The notes below the pieces were generated by a model. The model saw only the letters and a program-made list of their open reading frames with translations, was not told where the DNA came from and did no database searches. Below, one piece after another: positions 8,633-16,711 of a stretch of DNA of 64,000 nucleotides (position 1 is the stretch's first letter; every line of letters starts with the position of its first letter). The stretch spans positions 1-64,000 of the forward strand of contig NZ_NISJ01000014.1 of assembly GCF_002205635.1 (NCBI RefSeq). Direction: 5' to 3'. Made by a program: the position numbers and the translations under genes. The stretch is from Sphingopyxis witflariensis (lineage in GTDB: Bacteria; Pseudomonadota; Alphaproteobacteria; Sphingomonadales; Sphingomonadaceae).

Positions 8633-10039
8633 ATGACACAAACGCGCCTGTGGGGGCTCGGCGGCGGCCTCGCCGTCTTTATCGCGATGCTGATGCTTCC
8701 GGCCCCGGCGGGTATGGAAACCACCGCCTGGCACGTCGCCGCGATGACGGTGCTGATGGCGATCTGGTGGATGACCGAGGCGCTGCCGCTGACCGTCACC
8801 GCGCTCCTGCCCTTCCTGCTCGTCCCGGCCTTCGGGGTGATGGACGCCAATGCCATCGCCAAGGAATATTATTCGCCGATCCTGTTCCTGATCCTCGGCG
8901 GTGCCTTTCTCGCGCTCGCGATCGAGCGCGTCGGGCTGCACCGGCGGCTCGCGCTGGCACTGCTCAAACGCGCGGCTCCGACCGGGACCGGATTGCTCTT
9001 CGCGTTCATGGCAGCGACCGCGCTGCTCAGCATGTTCATATCGAACACTTCGACCACGCTGATCATGATCCCGATCGCGCTCGCGGTCGTCCGCGCCGGC
9101 GGGATTGGCGAAGGCGAGACGAACGGCTTTGCCGGCGCGGTGATGATGGGCATCGCCTTCGCCGCGTCGCTCGGCGGGCTCGGCACGCTGGTCGGCAGCC
9201 CGACCAACGCGATCGCAGCGGCCCTCATCGAAAAGTCGCTGGGTCTGCGCATTTCCTTCCTCGACTGGGCGATCTATGGCGTCCCCATCGTGCTGCTTTC
9301 CATCCCGATCGCGATGGTCATCATCGCGCGAGTCCAGCGGCTCGCCGACCATCCCTTCGACGGCCGGAAAGCCGCCGCCGCGCTCGGTAATCAGGCGATC
9401 TGGTCGACCGCCGAGCGCCGCGTCGTCCCCGTCTTCCTGCTCGTCCTCACCGCCTGGATCGCGCAGCCTTGGCTCGAGCCCTATCTGCCCAAGGGGGCTC
9501 TGACCGACGGCACCATCGCCGTCGCCGGAAGCCTGCTGCTCTTCGTCCTGCCCGACGGCACCGGCCGGCCTTTGCTCGTCTGGAAAGAGGCCGACCGCGC
9601 GCCATGGGGCGTGATCATGATGTTCGGCGGCGGCCTTGCGCTCGCCGCCGCGATCACCGCCAGCGGGCTGGCCGCATGGCTCGGTGCGGTGCTCGCGCCG
9701 CTCGGCAGCATCCCCACGATCCTGCTCGCGGCGATCATCGTCGCGCTGACGATCCTGGTCACCGAATTCGCCAGCAATGTCGCGACCGCAAGCGGGATCA
9801 TGCCCGTACTCGCGGCACTGATCGCGACGACCGGCGTCGATCCGGTCCTGCTCGCCCTGCCCGTCGCGATGGCGGCAAGCTGGGGCTTCATGCTGCCGTC
9901 GGGGACCGGACCCAATGCGCTCGCCTGGGCGACCGACCATATCGCGCTGCCGCGCATATTGAAGGCGGGCCTCGCGCTCGACATCATCGGCGTGCCTTTG
10001 CTGATCGGGGTGATCTGGGCGATCGCAATGCTGGGGTGA
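8633..10039 (+). CDS. DASS/SLC13-family anion:sodium symporter
   Basis: A 468-residue integral membrane transporter of the divalent anion:Na+ symporter family. These carry di- or tricarboxylates, sulfate or similar anions. Two pseudo-repeats each contain the family Ser-Asn-Thr-type cation/substrate loop: ISNTSTTLIMIPIALA in the first half and TEFASNVATASGIMPVLAAL in the second, the latter having SNVAT where SNTAT is common. MPSGTGPNALAW near the end fits the family. About twelve hydrophobic helices are visible. AAGGGGGAC precedes ATG 8633. It follows pgeF by 33 bp and may be read from the same promoter. Confidence 0.88.
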   Translation: MTQTRLWGLGGGLAVFIAMLMLPAPAGMETTAWHVAAMTVLMAIWWMTEALPLTVTALLPFLLVPAFGVMDANAIAKEYYSPILFLILGGAFLALAIERVGLHRRLALALLKRAAPTGTGLLFAFMAATALLSMFISNTSTTLIMIPIALAVVRAGGIGEGETNGFAGAVMMGIAFAASLGGLGTLVGSPTNAIAAALIEKSLGLRISFLDWAIYGVPIVLLSIPIAMVIIARVQRLADHPFDGRKAAAALGNQAIWSTAERRVVPVFLLVLTAWIAQPWLEPYLPKGALTDGTIAVAGSLLLFVLPDGTGRPLLVWKEADRAPWGVIMMFGGGLALAAAITASGLAAWLGAVLAPLGSIPTILLAAIIVALTILVTEFASNVATASGIMPVLAALIATTGVDPVLLALPVAMAASWGFMLPSGTGPNALAWATDHIALPRILKAGLALDIIGVPLLIGVIWAIAMLG

Positions 10040-10094
10040 CCCCGGGGCAAAAGGTCGCTAGTTTCCGTTGAAACCATTTTATCGGAGTTACCCC

Positions 10095-11420
10095 ATGCCC
10101 CCCATCGACAATAGCGACCTGACCGGCACCACTTCGCGCCGCAAGCCGAAGAAGGACGTCACCGAAATCGGCGGCCATCCGCTGTCGCCGTCGACGCTGA
10201 TGATGGGCTATGGCTATGACCCGATGCTGTCCGAAGGATCGCTCAAGCCGCCGATCTTCCTGACCTCGACCTTCGCCTTCGAAAGCGCGGCGGCGGGCAA
10301 ACGCCATTTCGAAGGCATCACCGGCAAGCGCCCCGGCGGCGCCGACGGCCTCGTCTATTCGCGCTTCAACGGCCCGAATCAGGAAATCCTCGAGGCCCGC
10401 CTCGGCGTATGGGAAAAGGCCGAGGATGCGCTGGTCTTTTCCAGCGGCATGTCGGCGATCGCGACGCTGCTGCTCGCCCATGTCAGCATGAACGACGTGA
10501 TCGTCCATTCGGGTCCGCTCTATGCCGCGACCGAAACGCTGATCGCGCGCATCCTGTCGCGTTTCGGCGCCACCTATGTCGACTTCCCCGCCGAAGCATC
10601 GCGCGCCGAGATGGATGCGATTCTGGAACGCGCAAAGGAAATGGCGGCGGCGCAGGGCGGGAAGGTCGCGATGGTCTATCTCGAAAGCCCGGCAAACCCT
10701 ACCAACGCGCTCGTCGATGTCGAGGCGATGCGCGCCGCAGTGACCGCCGCCTTTCCCGAAGGCGCACAGCCGCCGATCGCGATCGACAATACCTTCCTCG
10801 GCCCGCTCTGGTCGAAACCGCTCGCGCATGGCGCCGACATCGTCCTCTATAGCCTGACCAAATATGCCGGCGGCCACAGCGATCTGGTCGCGGGCGGCGT
10901 GCTGGGGTCAAAGCATTGGCTCGGCCCCATTCGCATGATGCGCAACACGATCGGCACGATCTGCGACCCGCACACCGCGTGGATGCTGCTGCGCAGCCTC
11001 GAAACCGTCGAGCTGCGGATGAGCCGTGCGGGTGAAAATGCCGAAAAGGTCTGCGCTTACCTGCGTGATCATCCCAAGGTCGATGGGCTCGGCTATCTCG
11101 GCTTCCTGAAAGACGGGTCGCAAAAGGATATTTTCGACCGCCACTGCACCGGTGCCGGATCGACCTTTTCGCTGTTCATCAAGGGCGGCGAGGAAGAGAG
11201 TTTCCGCTTCCTCGACGCGCTGAAGATCGCCAAACTCGCGGTCAGCCTCGGCGGCACCGAAACCCTCGCCAGCCACCCGGCCGCGATGACGCATTTGTCG
11301 GTTCCCGACGCGCGCAAAAAGGCAATGGGAATCACCGACAATCTGGTGCGCATCTCGATCGGGATCGAAGATGCGAACGACCTGATCGCCGATTTCGAAC
11401 AGGCGCTGACGGCGGTTTGA
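10095..11420 (+). CDS. Cystathionine gamma-synthase-family PLP enzyme
   Basis: A 441-residue Cys/Met metabolism PLP-dependent enzyme (trans-sulfuration family). Motifs are the substrate/PLP region ALVFSSGMSAIAT, AMVYLESPANPTN, the Asp in IDNTFLGP and the Schiff-base lysine in LYSLTKYAGGHSDLVAG. C-terminal SLGGTETLASHPAAMTH is typical. Members include cystathionine gamma-synthase, O-acetylhomoserine sulfhydrylase and methionine gamma-lyase, and sequence alone does not separate them here. The unusually long first 60 residues and the ITGKRPGG insert suggest a distinct proteobacterial subgroup. ATG 10095 is preferred over 10068 because GGAG precedes it. Confidence 0.85.
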   Translation: MPPIDNSDLTGTTSRRKPKKDVTEIGGHPLSPSTLMMGYGYDPMLSEGSLKPPIFLTSTFAFESAAAGKRHFEGITGKRPGGADGLVYSRFNGPNQEILEARLGVWEKAEDALVFSSGMSAIATLLLAHVSMNDVIVHSGPLYAATETLIARILSRFGATYVDFPAEASRAEMDAILERAKEMAAAQGGKVAMVYLESPANPTNALVDVEAMRAAVTAAFPEGAQPPIAIDNTFLGPLWSKPLAHGADIVLYSLTKYAGGHSDLVAGGVLGSKHWLGPIRMMRNTIGTICDPHTAWMLLRSLETVELRMSRAGENAEKVCAYLRDHPKVDGLGYLGFLKDGSQKDIFDRHCTGAGSTFSLFIKGGEEESFRFLDALKIAKLAVSLGGTETLASHPAAMTHLSVPDARKKAMGITDNLVRISIGIEDANDLIADFEQALTAV

Positions 11421-11428
11421 GCTTGCTC

Positions 11429-11450
11429 CCCCTCCCGCTTGCGGGAGGGG
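11429..11450. terminator. GC-rich palindrome between convergent genes
   Basis: A ten-base perfect inverted repeat (CCCCTCCCGC / GCGGGAGGGG) separated by two T residues lies between the stop of the PLP enzyme and the stop of the minus-strand HAD gene. It probably forms a transcription-blocking hairpin in both directions, though neither side has a strong U tract. A near-identical palindrome occurs at 15784-15810, so it is also a dispersed repeat. Confidence 0.5.
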
Positions 11451-11452
11451 CC

Positions 11453-12163
11453 TTACTTTCGCGCGCGCCAGTCGACGACTTGCCACCCCATGCGTGGCGC
11501 CAGCCGCTTGAGCTTTCGCGACGGCGTCGTCGCCACCGCCTCGTCGGCGAAGCGCAGCATCGGGTGATCGGACACATGGTCCGAATAAGCCCGGATATGG
11601 GCGCCATCGCGGGTGATCGCGTTCGCGGCCAGCCAGTCGGCGATCCGCGCGAACTTCGCCTCGCCATAGCAATTGTCGCCCGCCAGCCGGGCATGGATAT
11701 GGTCGGCGCCGTCGGGCTCGTCGAGCCGCGTCGCGAGCACGTCATCGATGCCCAGCCGCCGCGCAATCGCGTCGACATAAAGATGAAAGGATGCGGTCGC
11801 GAGCAACAGGCGATATCCGGCCTCACGATCGGCCGCGATCTGTTCGAGCGCGGCGGGATGTAGCCCGCCAGCGACCACCTTGTCGGCATAGCTTTCCGCG
11901 AGCGGCAGGATTTCGGCGCGCGCAAAGCGCTTGCCGACGAGCAGGCGCAGGTTGATCGCCTTCAATCGCGAACGGTCGATCAGGCGGAGCGAGTAAGCCG
12001 CCCCGGCGATTCCGACGAGCGGCAACAGCAGCAGTCGCCACTGCTGACGCCGGCGCGCCACATGGATCAAAAAACCGCTGTAGGTCCCCGCGCGGGTGAT
12101 CGTGCGGTCCATATCGTACATGGCAACGCGGTGGGCGTAGTCGGGGGTCGGCGGCACTTCCAT
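11453..12163 (-). CDS. HAD-superfamily phosphatase, subfamily IB
   Basis: A 236-residue haloacid dehalogenase-fold phosphatase. The nucleophile motif is YDMDRTIT (Asp-x-Asp-x-Thr) near residue 17. A cap region follows, then ATASFHLYVDAIARRLGID (motif II Ser/Thr region) and the late acidic motif ends as YSDHVSDHPML. Subfamily IB includes SerB and CicA-type enzymes, so a small phospho-metabolite or phospholipid head group is likely. A hydrophobic stretch (LLLLPLVGIAGAAYSLRL) near residues 40-57 suggests membrane association. It is transcribed divergently from the Mla operon. Confidence 0.8.
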   Translation of the reverse strand: MEVPPTPDYAHRVAMYDMDRTITRAGTYSGFLIHVARRRQQWRLLLLPLVGIAGAAYSLRLIDRSRLKAINLRLLVGKRFARAEILPLAESYADKVVAGGLHPAALEQIAADREAGYRLLLATASFHLYVDAIARRLGIDDVLATRLDEPDGADHIHARLAGDNCYGEAKFARIADWLAANAITRDGAHIRAYSDHVSDHPMLRFADEAVATTPSRKLKRLAPRMGWQVVDWRARK

Positions 12164-12212
12164 CCCCCGCTCATAGGGCCGCGCCGCCCGGCGGCCAAGG
12201 GGCGGGATTCAC

Positions 12213-13358
12213 TTGCCGTTCCAGGGCAAATCCTCCAATGTCCTCCGCACGATGGTGGCCAGTGCGGATTTCGAACATAGCGAGGGTGCCAGTGGCGCCG
12301 AGGTCCGGTTTTCGGGTCGGCTGACGCTCGCGCGCCTAGGCGATGTGCCCACACGGCTTGGCGAGCTTGGCCCCATTTCAACGCTCGACCTGTCGTCCAT
12401 CGACCGAATCGACACCGTCGGCGCGTGGATCGTAACGCGCACGGTCAACGAACATGGCGCCAAGGTCATCGGTGCGAGCGACGAGGCACGCCGCCTGCTC
12501 GACGCCCTTGCGAGCGACAAGAGCGAATATCGCGTCCACAACGACCGCCGCCCGGCATGGCTCCGCATGCTCGATCAAATCGGCACCGCCAGCCGTTCGA
12601 TCTGGCACGAACTGCTGGGCATCGTCGATTTTTTCGGCGCGATGATCATCGCGCTCGGCATCCAGATTCGCGCGCGCCGCCGTCTGCGCTGGAACGCCAT
12701 CGTCACCCGTTTCCAGACCGTCGGCCTCGACGCCCTGCCGATCATCGGCCTGATGAGCTTCCTGATCGGCATCGTCATCGCGCAGCAGGGCGCGGTACAG
12801 TTGCGGCAGTTCGGGCTGGAGGTGTTCACGATCAACCTCGTCGGCCGCGCCTCGATCCGCGAACTGGGTCTGCTCATGACCGCGATCATGGTCGCGGGCC
12901 GGTCGGGGTCGGCCTTTGCCGCGCAGATCGGCACGATGAAGCTGACCGAAGAGATTGACGCGATGCGGACGATCGGCGTGTCACCGATGGAAGCGATTGT
13001 GCTGCCCCGCGTCGCGGCGGCGACGATCACCATGCCGCTGCTCGGCTTTTACGCCAGCATTTGTGCGATCATGGGCGGCGGCGCCTTTGTCTGGGTCGGG
13101 CTCGATATGCCGCCGCTGACCTATATCCAGCGGCTGCGCGAAATCATCCCGATGACCGATTTCTGGATCATGCTGATCAAGGCACCCGTGTTCGGCCTGC
13201 TGATCGGCGTCACCGGTTGTTACGAAGGGATGCAGGTGCGCCAGAACGCCGAGGAAGTCGGCAAACGCACGACGTCGGCCGTGGTCGCCGCGATCTTCCT
13301 CGTCATCGTCCTCGACGCGATGTTCGCCGTCTTCTTCTCGTCGATCGGGTGGAATTGA
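12213..13358 (+). CDS. mlaE: Mla-type ABC transporter permease with N-terminal STAS-like domain
   Basis: A 381-residue MlaE-family permease for phospholipid traffic between the inner and outer membrane. The first ~110 residues resemble a STAS domain (LGPISTLDLSSIDRIDTVGAWIV), so an MlaB-like subunit is fused to the permease. The rest is the MlaE domain, with GLMSFLIGIVIAQQGAVQLRQFG, the ELGLLMTAIMVAGRSGSAFAAQIGTMKLTEEIDAMRTIG coupling region and five or six helices. TTG 12213 is the annotated start, with purine-rich AAGGGGCGGG upstream; ATG 12252 is an alternative. The stop overlaps the ATPase start. Confidence 0.9.
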   Translation: MPFQGKSSNVLRTMVASADFEHSEGASGAEVRFSGRLTLARLGDVPTRLGELGPISTLDLSSIDRIDTVGAWIVTRTVNEHGAKVIGASDEARRLLDALASDKSEYRVHNDRRPAWLRMLDQIGTASRSIWHELLGIVDFFGAMIIALGIQIRARRRLRWNAIVTRFQTVGLDALPIIGLMSFLIGIVIAQQGAVQLRQFGLEVFTINLVGRASIRELGLLMTAIMVAGRSGSAFAAQIGTMKLTEEIDAMRTIGVSPMEAIVLPRVAAATITMPLLGFYASICAIMGGGAFVWVGLDMPPLTYIQRLREIIPMTDFWIMLIKAPVFGLLIGVTGCYEGMQVRQNAEEVGKRTTSAVVAAIFLVIVLDAMFAVFFSSIGWN

Positions 13359-14224
13359 TGAGCGACGAGACCCGGGCCGAGATTCAGGAAGAGCTGGCGG
13401 CCGCCGACGCCGTGCGCCCCGAAAAGTTCGACTATGCGATCCGTATTCGCGGGCTGCGCAACCAGTTCGGCGAAGCGGTGATCCACGAGGGGCTCGACCT
13501 CGACGTCCGCTCGGGCGAAATATTGGGCGTCGTCGGCGGATCGGGGACCGGAAAATCGGTACTGATGCGTTCGATCGTCGGGCTGCAAACCCCGGCGGCG
13601 GGCGAGATCGAGGTCTATGGAAAGACGCTCGACACCATCGCCAATGAAGAAGAATCGCGCGACCTGCGCCGCCGTTGGGGCGTGATGTTTCAGGGCGGCG
13701 CGCTCTTCTCGACGCTGAGCGTCGCCGAGAATATTCAGGTCCCGCTGCGCGAATATTATCCGCGGCTCGACCAGCAGCTTCTCGACGAAATCGCCGCCTA
13801 TAAGGTTGCGATGGTCGGCCTTCCCCCCGACGCCGGTCCCAAATTTCCCGCCGAACTGTCGGGCGGTATGGTCAAGCGCGCCGGGCTCGCCCGCGCGCTC
13901 GCGCTCGACCCCGCGCTGCTCTTCCTCGACGAACCAACCGCTGGTCTCGACCCGATCGGCGCCGCGAAATTCGACGAACTGATCCGCGAACTCGCCGATA
14001 CGATGGGCCTGACCGTCTTTCTGATCACCCATGATCTCGATACGCTTTACGCCACCTGCGACCGGGTCGCGGTGCTCGCGGAAAAGAAGGTGATCGCGGT
14101 CGGGACGATCCCGGAACTGCTTGCCACCGAGCATCCGTGGATACAGGATTATTTCAACGGGCCGCGTGGCCGCGCCGCAGCGGGCTGCAATATCGCCGCC
14201 GAGCGGCAGGATAGGAAAAGCTGA
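13358..14224 (+). CDS. mlaF: Mla-type ABC transporter ATP-binding subunit
   Basis: A 288-residue ABC ATPase. All nucleotide-binding motifs are intact: Walker A GGSGTGKSV (about residues 61-69), Q-loop VMFQGGALFSTL, signature LSGGMVKRAGLARAL, Walker B LLFLDEPTAGLDP and the switch LITHDLDTL. MVKR in place of the usual QQRV after the signature is typical of the MlaF/MetN-related group. It overlaps mlaE by one base and mlaD by one base (TGATG), giving tight coupling. An ~35-residue acidic N-terminal extension precedes the fold. It drives lipid movement through MlaE/MlaD. Confidence 0.93.
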   Translation: MSDETRAEIQEELAAADAVRPEKFDYAIRIRGLRNQFGEAVIHEGLDLDVRSGEILGVVGGSGTGKSVLMRSIVGLQTPAAGEIEVYGKTLDTIANEEESRDLRRRWGVMFQGGALFSTLSVAENIQVPLREYYPRLDQQLLDEIAAYKVAMVGLPPDAGPKFPAELSGGMVKRAGLARALALDPALLFLDEPTAGLDPIGAAKFDELIRELADTMGLTVFLITHDLDTLYATCDRVAVLAEKKVIAVGTIPELLATEHPWIQDYFNGPRGRAAAGCNIAAERQDRKS

Positions 14225-15165
14225 TGGAAACACGGTCGAACAATGTGCTGGTTGGCGCCTTCGTCCTGCTGTTCACGGCGGCGCTTGCCTTTTTCGTCGT
14301 CTGGCTCGCCAACGACAGCGGCGGGCCCAAGCGCGAATTTGATATTTTCTTCAAACAATCGGTCGACGGGCTGACCAAGGGCGCGCAGGTCCAATATTCG
14401 GGTGTGCCGGTCGGCCAGGTCCGCGAAATCGCGCTGCTTCCCGACGACCCGCAATTCGTCCGCGTCCGCATCGAGGTCAATGAAGGCATCCCGATCGTTC
14501 AGGGCACCACCGCAGCGCTCGAAGGCGTCGGCTTTACCGGTGTCTCGCAGATTTCGCTCAACGGCGGGGTCAAGGGCGCGCCGCCGATCGCCGACAAGGG
14601 CCCCGCGGGAAAACCGGTGATTCCCAACCGCATGGGCGGGCTCGGCGAATTGCTCAACACCGCGCCGCAACTGCTTCAGCGGCTGTCGACGCTGACCGAA
14701 CGGCTCGCCGAGCTGGCCGATGATGAAAATCAGGCGAGCTTCACCGGCATCCTGAAAAATGTCGAACAGTCGACCGCAATCCTCGCGCGCAACGGCCCCG
14801 CGATCGAAAAGGCGCTCGCCGATACACGCATCGCGATCCAGCAGACGGGCAATGCCGCAGAGCAGATCGGCAGCCTCGCGGCGTCGGCGCAGGGCACGAT
14901 CGATCGCAACGTCGACCCGGCAATGGCCAATTTGCGCGACACGCTGAAATCGGCGAGCGCATCGATGGCGACGCTCGAAGGCGCGATCGCCGACGCACGA
15001 CCCGGGCTTCAGACCTTCAGCGAAACGACCATTCCCGAAGCCAATGCGTTGATCCGCGACCTGCGCCGCACGTCGTCCACCCTGTCCAGCCTGACCGACA
15101 AGCTCGACCAGCAGGGCGCGGGTGCGGTCATCGGCGGCAACAAGCTGCCGGATTACAAGCCATGA
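14224..15165 (+). CDS. mlaD: MCE-domain periplasmic lipid-binding subunit
   Basis: A 313-residue MlaD/MCE protein. One N-terminal helix (NVLVGAFVLLFTAALAFFVVWLA) anchors it to the inner membrane. The MCE domain follows at about residues 40-125 (FDIFFKQSVDGLTKGAQVQYSGVPVGQV is its hallmark). The C-terminal half is a long Ala/Gln-rich helical region likely to form the coiled tail seen in longer MCE proteins. It binds and channels phospholipid above MlaE. It is translationally coupled at both ends. Confidence 0.92.
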   Translation: METRSNNVLVGAFVLLFTAALAFFVVWLANDSGGPKREFDIFFKQSVDGLTKGAQVQYSGVPVGQVREIALLPDDPQFVRVRIEVNEGIPIVQGTTAALEGVGFTGVSQISLNGGVKGAPPIADKGPAGKPVIPNRMGGLGELLNTAPQLLQRLSTLTERLAELADDENQASFTGILKNVEQSTAILARNGPAIEKALADTRIAIQQTGNAAEQIGSLAASAQGTIDRNVDPAMANLRDTLKSASASMATLEGAIADARPGLQTFSETTIPEANALIRDLRRTSSTLSSLTDKLDQQGAGAVIGGNKLPDYKP

Positions 15166-15776
15166 GGATCCTGTCTATGACCCGCCGTCTTCGCATGCCC
15201 CTGCTCCTGGCCCTTGGCGCCGTGTCGCTTTCGGCCTGCGTCAGTTTCGGTGCCAAGCCGCCGCCCTTCCTGCTCACGCTCGACGCCGATGCCGCCCCGG
15301 CGGCAGGCGCGGCACGCACCGCCGCCGACGCAGCAACCCTGACGATCCTGATCCCCACCGCGCCGCAAAAACTGCGCACGGTTCGTATCCCGGTCCAGCA
15401 AGGCGCCGGCAGCGTTGCCTATGTGAAGGATGCGCAGTGGGTTGAGGCGCCGTCGCGCCTCTTCCAGCGGCTGCTCTCCGAAACCGTGTCGGCGCGCACG
15501 TCGCGCGTCGTCCTCGACGAAGGCCAATATCTGACCGCGCCGGGCGAACAGCTCGCCGGACAGCTGATGGAATTCGGCGTCGACGAGCAGACCAACGAAG
15601 CGGTCGTCGTCTATCAGGCGATGCTGGTATCGACGGCGGGCAAGAGCGTCACCCAGCGGCGTTTCGAGGCCCGCGAAGCGCTCGGCGGCAAGGTCGAGGC
15701 GAAGGCCGCAGGTGCCGCACTGACCCGCGCGGCCAACAAGGTCGCCACCGATGTAGCGGGCTGGCTGGGGTCATAG
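15162..15776 (+). CDS. ABC-type transport auxiliary lipoprotein (PqiC/DUF330-like)
   Basis: A 204-residue lipoprotein. The signal sequence ends in a lipobox (LSAC, Cys near residue 26). The mature part matches the ABC-transport auxiliary family, with TLTILIPTAPQKLRTVRIPVQ, then VAYVKDAQWVEAPSRLFQRLLSETV and QLMEFGVDEQTNEAVVVYQAML. Such proteins sit at the outer membrane end of MCE systems, as PqiC does. ATG 15162 overlaps the mlaD stop (ATGA), making it the last gene of the operon. Confidence 0.87.
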   Translation: MRILSMTRRLRMPLLLALGAVSLSACVSFGAKPPPFLLTLDADAAPAAGAARTAADAATLTILIPTAPQKLRTVRIPVQQGAGSVAYVKDAQWVEAPSRLFQRLLSETVSARTSRVVLDEGQYLTAPGEQLAGQLMEFGVDEQTNEAVVVYQAMLVSTAGKSVTQRRFEAREALGGKVEAKAAGAALTRAANKVATDVAGWLGS

Positions 15777-15783
15777 AACGTCG

Positions 15784-15810
15784 CCCCTCCCCTCCCGCAA
15801 GCGGGAGGGA
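15784..15810. repeat. GC-rich palindrome, possible terminator of the mla operon
   Basis: CCTCCCGC-AA-GCGGGAGG, the same unit as at 11429-11450 with the loop changed from TT to AA, starts seven bases after the mla lipoprotein stop. It probably ends the operon transcript. No U-run follows, so rho-independent activity is uncertain. Confidence 0.5.
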
Positions 15811-16008
15811 TAGCGAGACTTGCGGACTTGTTCCGCTAGTCGCAGCGGGGTGGGACGCACGGCCACGCGTCAAACATACCCCGGGTTGCCATTTCACACC
15901 GCTGGTCCTAATGGCGCCCGCACAACATCGCCTGTCGATACGCGCAGCCTCTTTCGGGTTTCCGGTTTGCGCCCATTTCTTTCGAGCCCGCACTCGAAGG
16001 AATTTGAT

Positions 16009-16329
16009 ATGGCGTGGATCATCCTCGCAATCGCCGTCTGCACCGAAATCGTCTGGGCGCTCAGCCTGAAATGGGCCGCAACCGTCGGCACATGGCAAGC
16101 CTCGATCGTTCCCGTTTCCTTGAGCTTTGTGAATATGGCGCTGCTTGCCTTTGCGATGCGCGGCATTTCGGCCGGCACGGCTTATGCGATCTGGACAGGG
16201 CTCGGCGCCGTCGGCGTCATCATCGGCGGGATCATCTATTTTGACGAGAAGGTGAATGGCGTACAAATGGGCTTCATGGCGCTGATCGTCATCGGCGTTG
16301 TCGGCACGAAGCTGTTTTCTTCGACCTGA
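16009..16329 (+). CDS. sugE: SMR-family guanidinium/quaternary ammonium exporter (SugE/Gdx)
   Basis: A 106-residue small multidrug resistance protein with four membrane helices. The start MAWIILAIAVCTEIVWALSLKW carries the essential Glu of helix 1. GTAYAIWTGLGAVGVIIGGIIYF matches the helix 3 signature of the SugE/Gdx branch, which exports guanidinium with proton antiport, rather than EmrE. GAAGG lies about eight bases before ATG 16009. An in-frame ORF extends upstream to 15820 but adds no family sequence. SMR proteins work as antiparallel dimers. I looked for a guanidine riboswitch in the 230 bases upstream and did not find a convincing one. Confidence 0.9.
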   Translation: MAWIILAIAVCTEIVWALSLKWAATVGTWQASIVPVSLSFVNMALLAFAMRGISAGTAYAIWTGLGAVGVIIGGIIYFDEKVNGVQMGFMALIVIGVVGTKLFSST

Positions 16330-16711
16330 TTTGCAAACGGCAAAGCGGGACTCGGCGCCCGGGAACAAGCTGGAGTTGATACGGCGTGTTTCAGATCAGA
16401 CCATCTCACGGCAAATAAACGATCCATGGCTTTTTTGCCCGCAAATGTCGAAGGTAAGTTGGGCTACGCTCCCACGCCCATCATATAATTGGGGTCGCGG
16501 ATCTTTGGTGACGAACGCCTGGTCTTGTTTCCGCGGGAATGACACGAAAAACGCTGGGACGCGATCATCTGCCCGCCCCACCCGCAAGCATTGGAGAAGA
16601 TAAAGTGTCAAAAACGGGTATCTCCTCCAACTAACACCATCTTGCGTCCTGTCGCACATTGCCGCCACGGCGACTCTTGACTAGGCTCCTCCAAACTGGG
16701 GAGCGAATATC
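16330..16711 (+). other. 382-bp intergenic region with no recognised gene
   Basis: It lies between sugE and the DUF3857 gene, both plus strand, and must hold the promoter of the latter. A solitary half-arm of the GCGGGAATGAC repeat is seen near 16530. A minus-strand reading frame at 16396-16668 resembles no known protein. Base composition is lower in GC than the flanking genes. Confidence 0.5.

Noticed and set aside
7802..9940. 712-codon minus-strand frame across pgeF and the anion transporter
   Set aside because: Composition is Arg/Asp/Gly/Gln-rich without motifs, and it spans two well-identified plus-strand genes.
15777..16008. Guanidine riboswitch upstream of sugE
   Set aside because: I looked for paired ACGR-loop hairpins and a ykkC-like core; only the dispersed palindrome and unstructured sequence were found.
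16396..16668. 90-residue minus-strand ORF in the gap after sugE
   Set aside because: It has no domain, no ribosome binding site and no hydrophobic or charged pattern suggesting a real protein.
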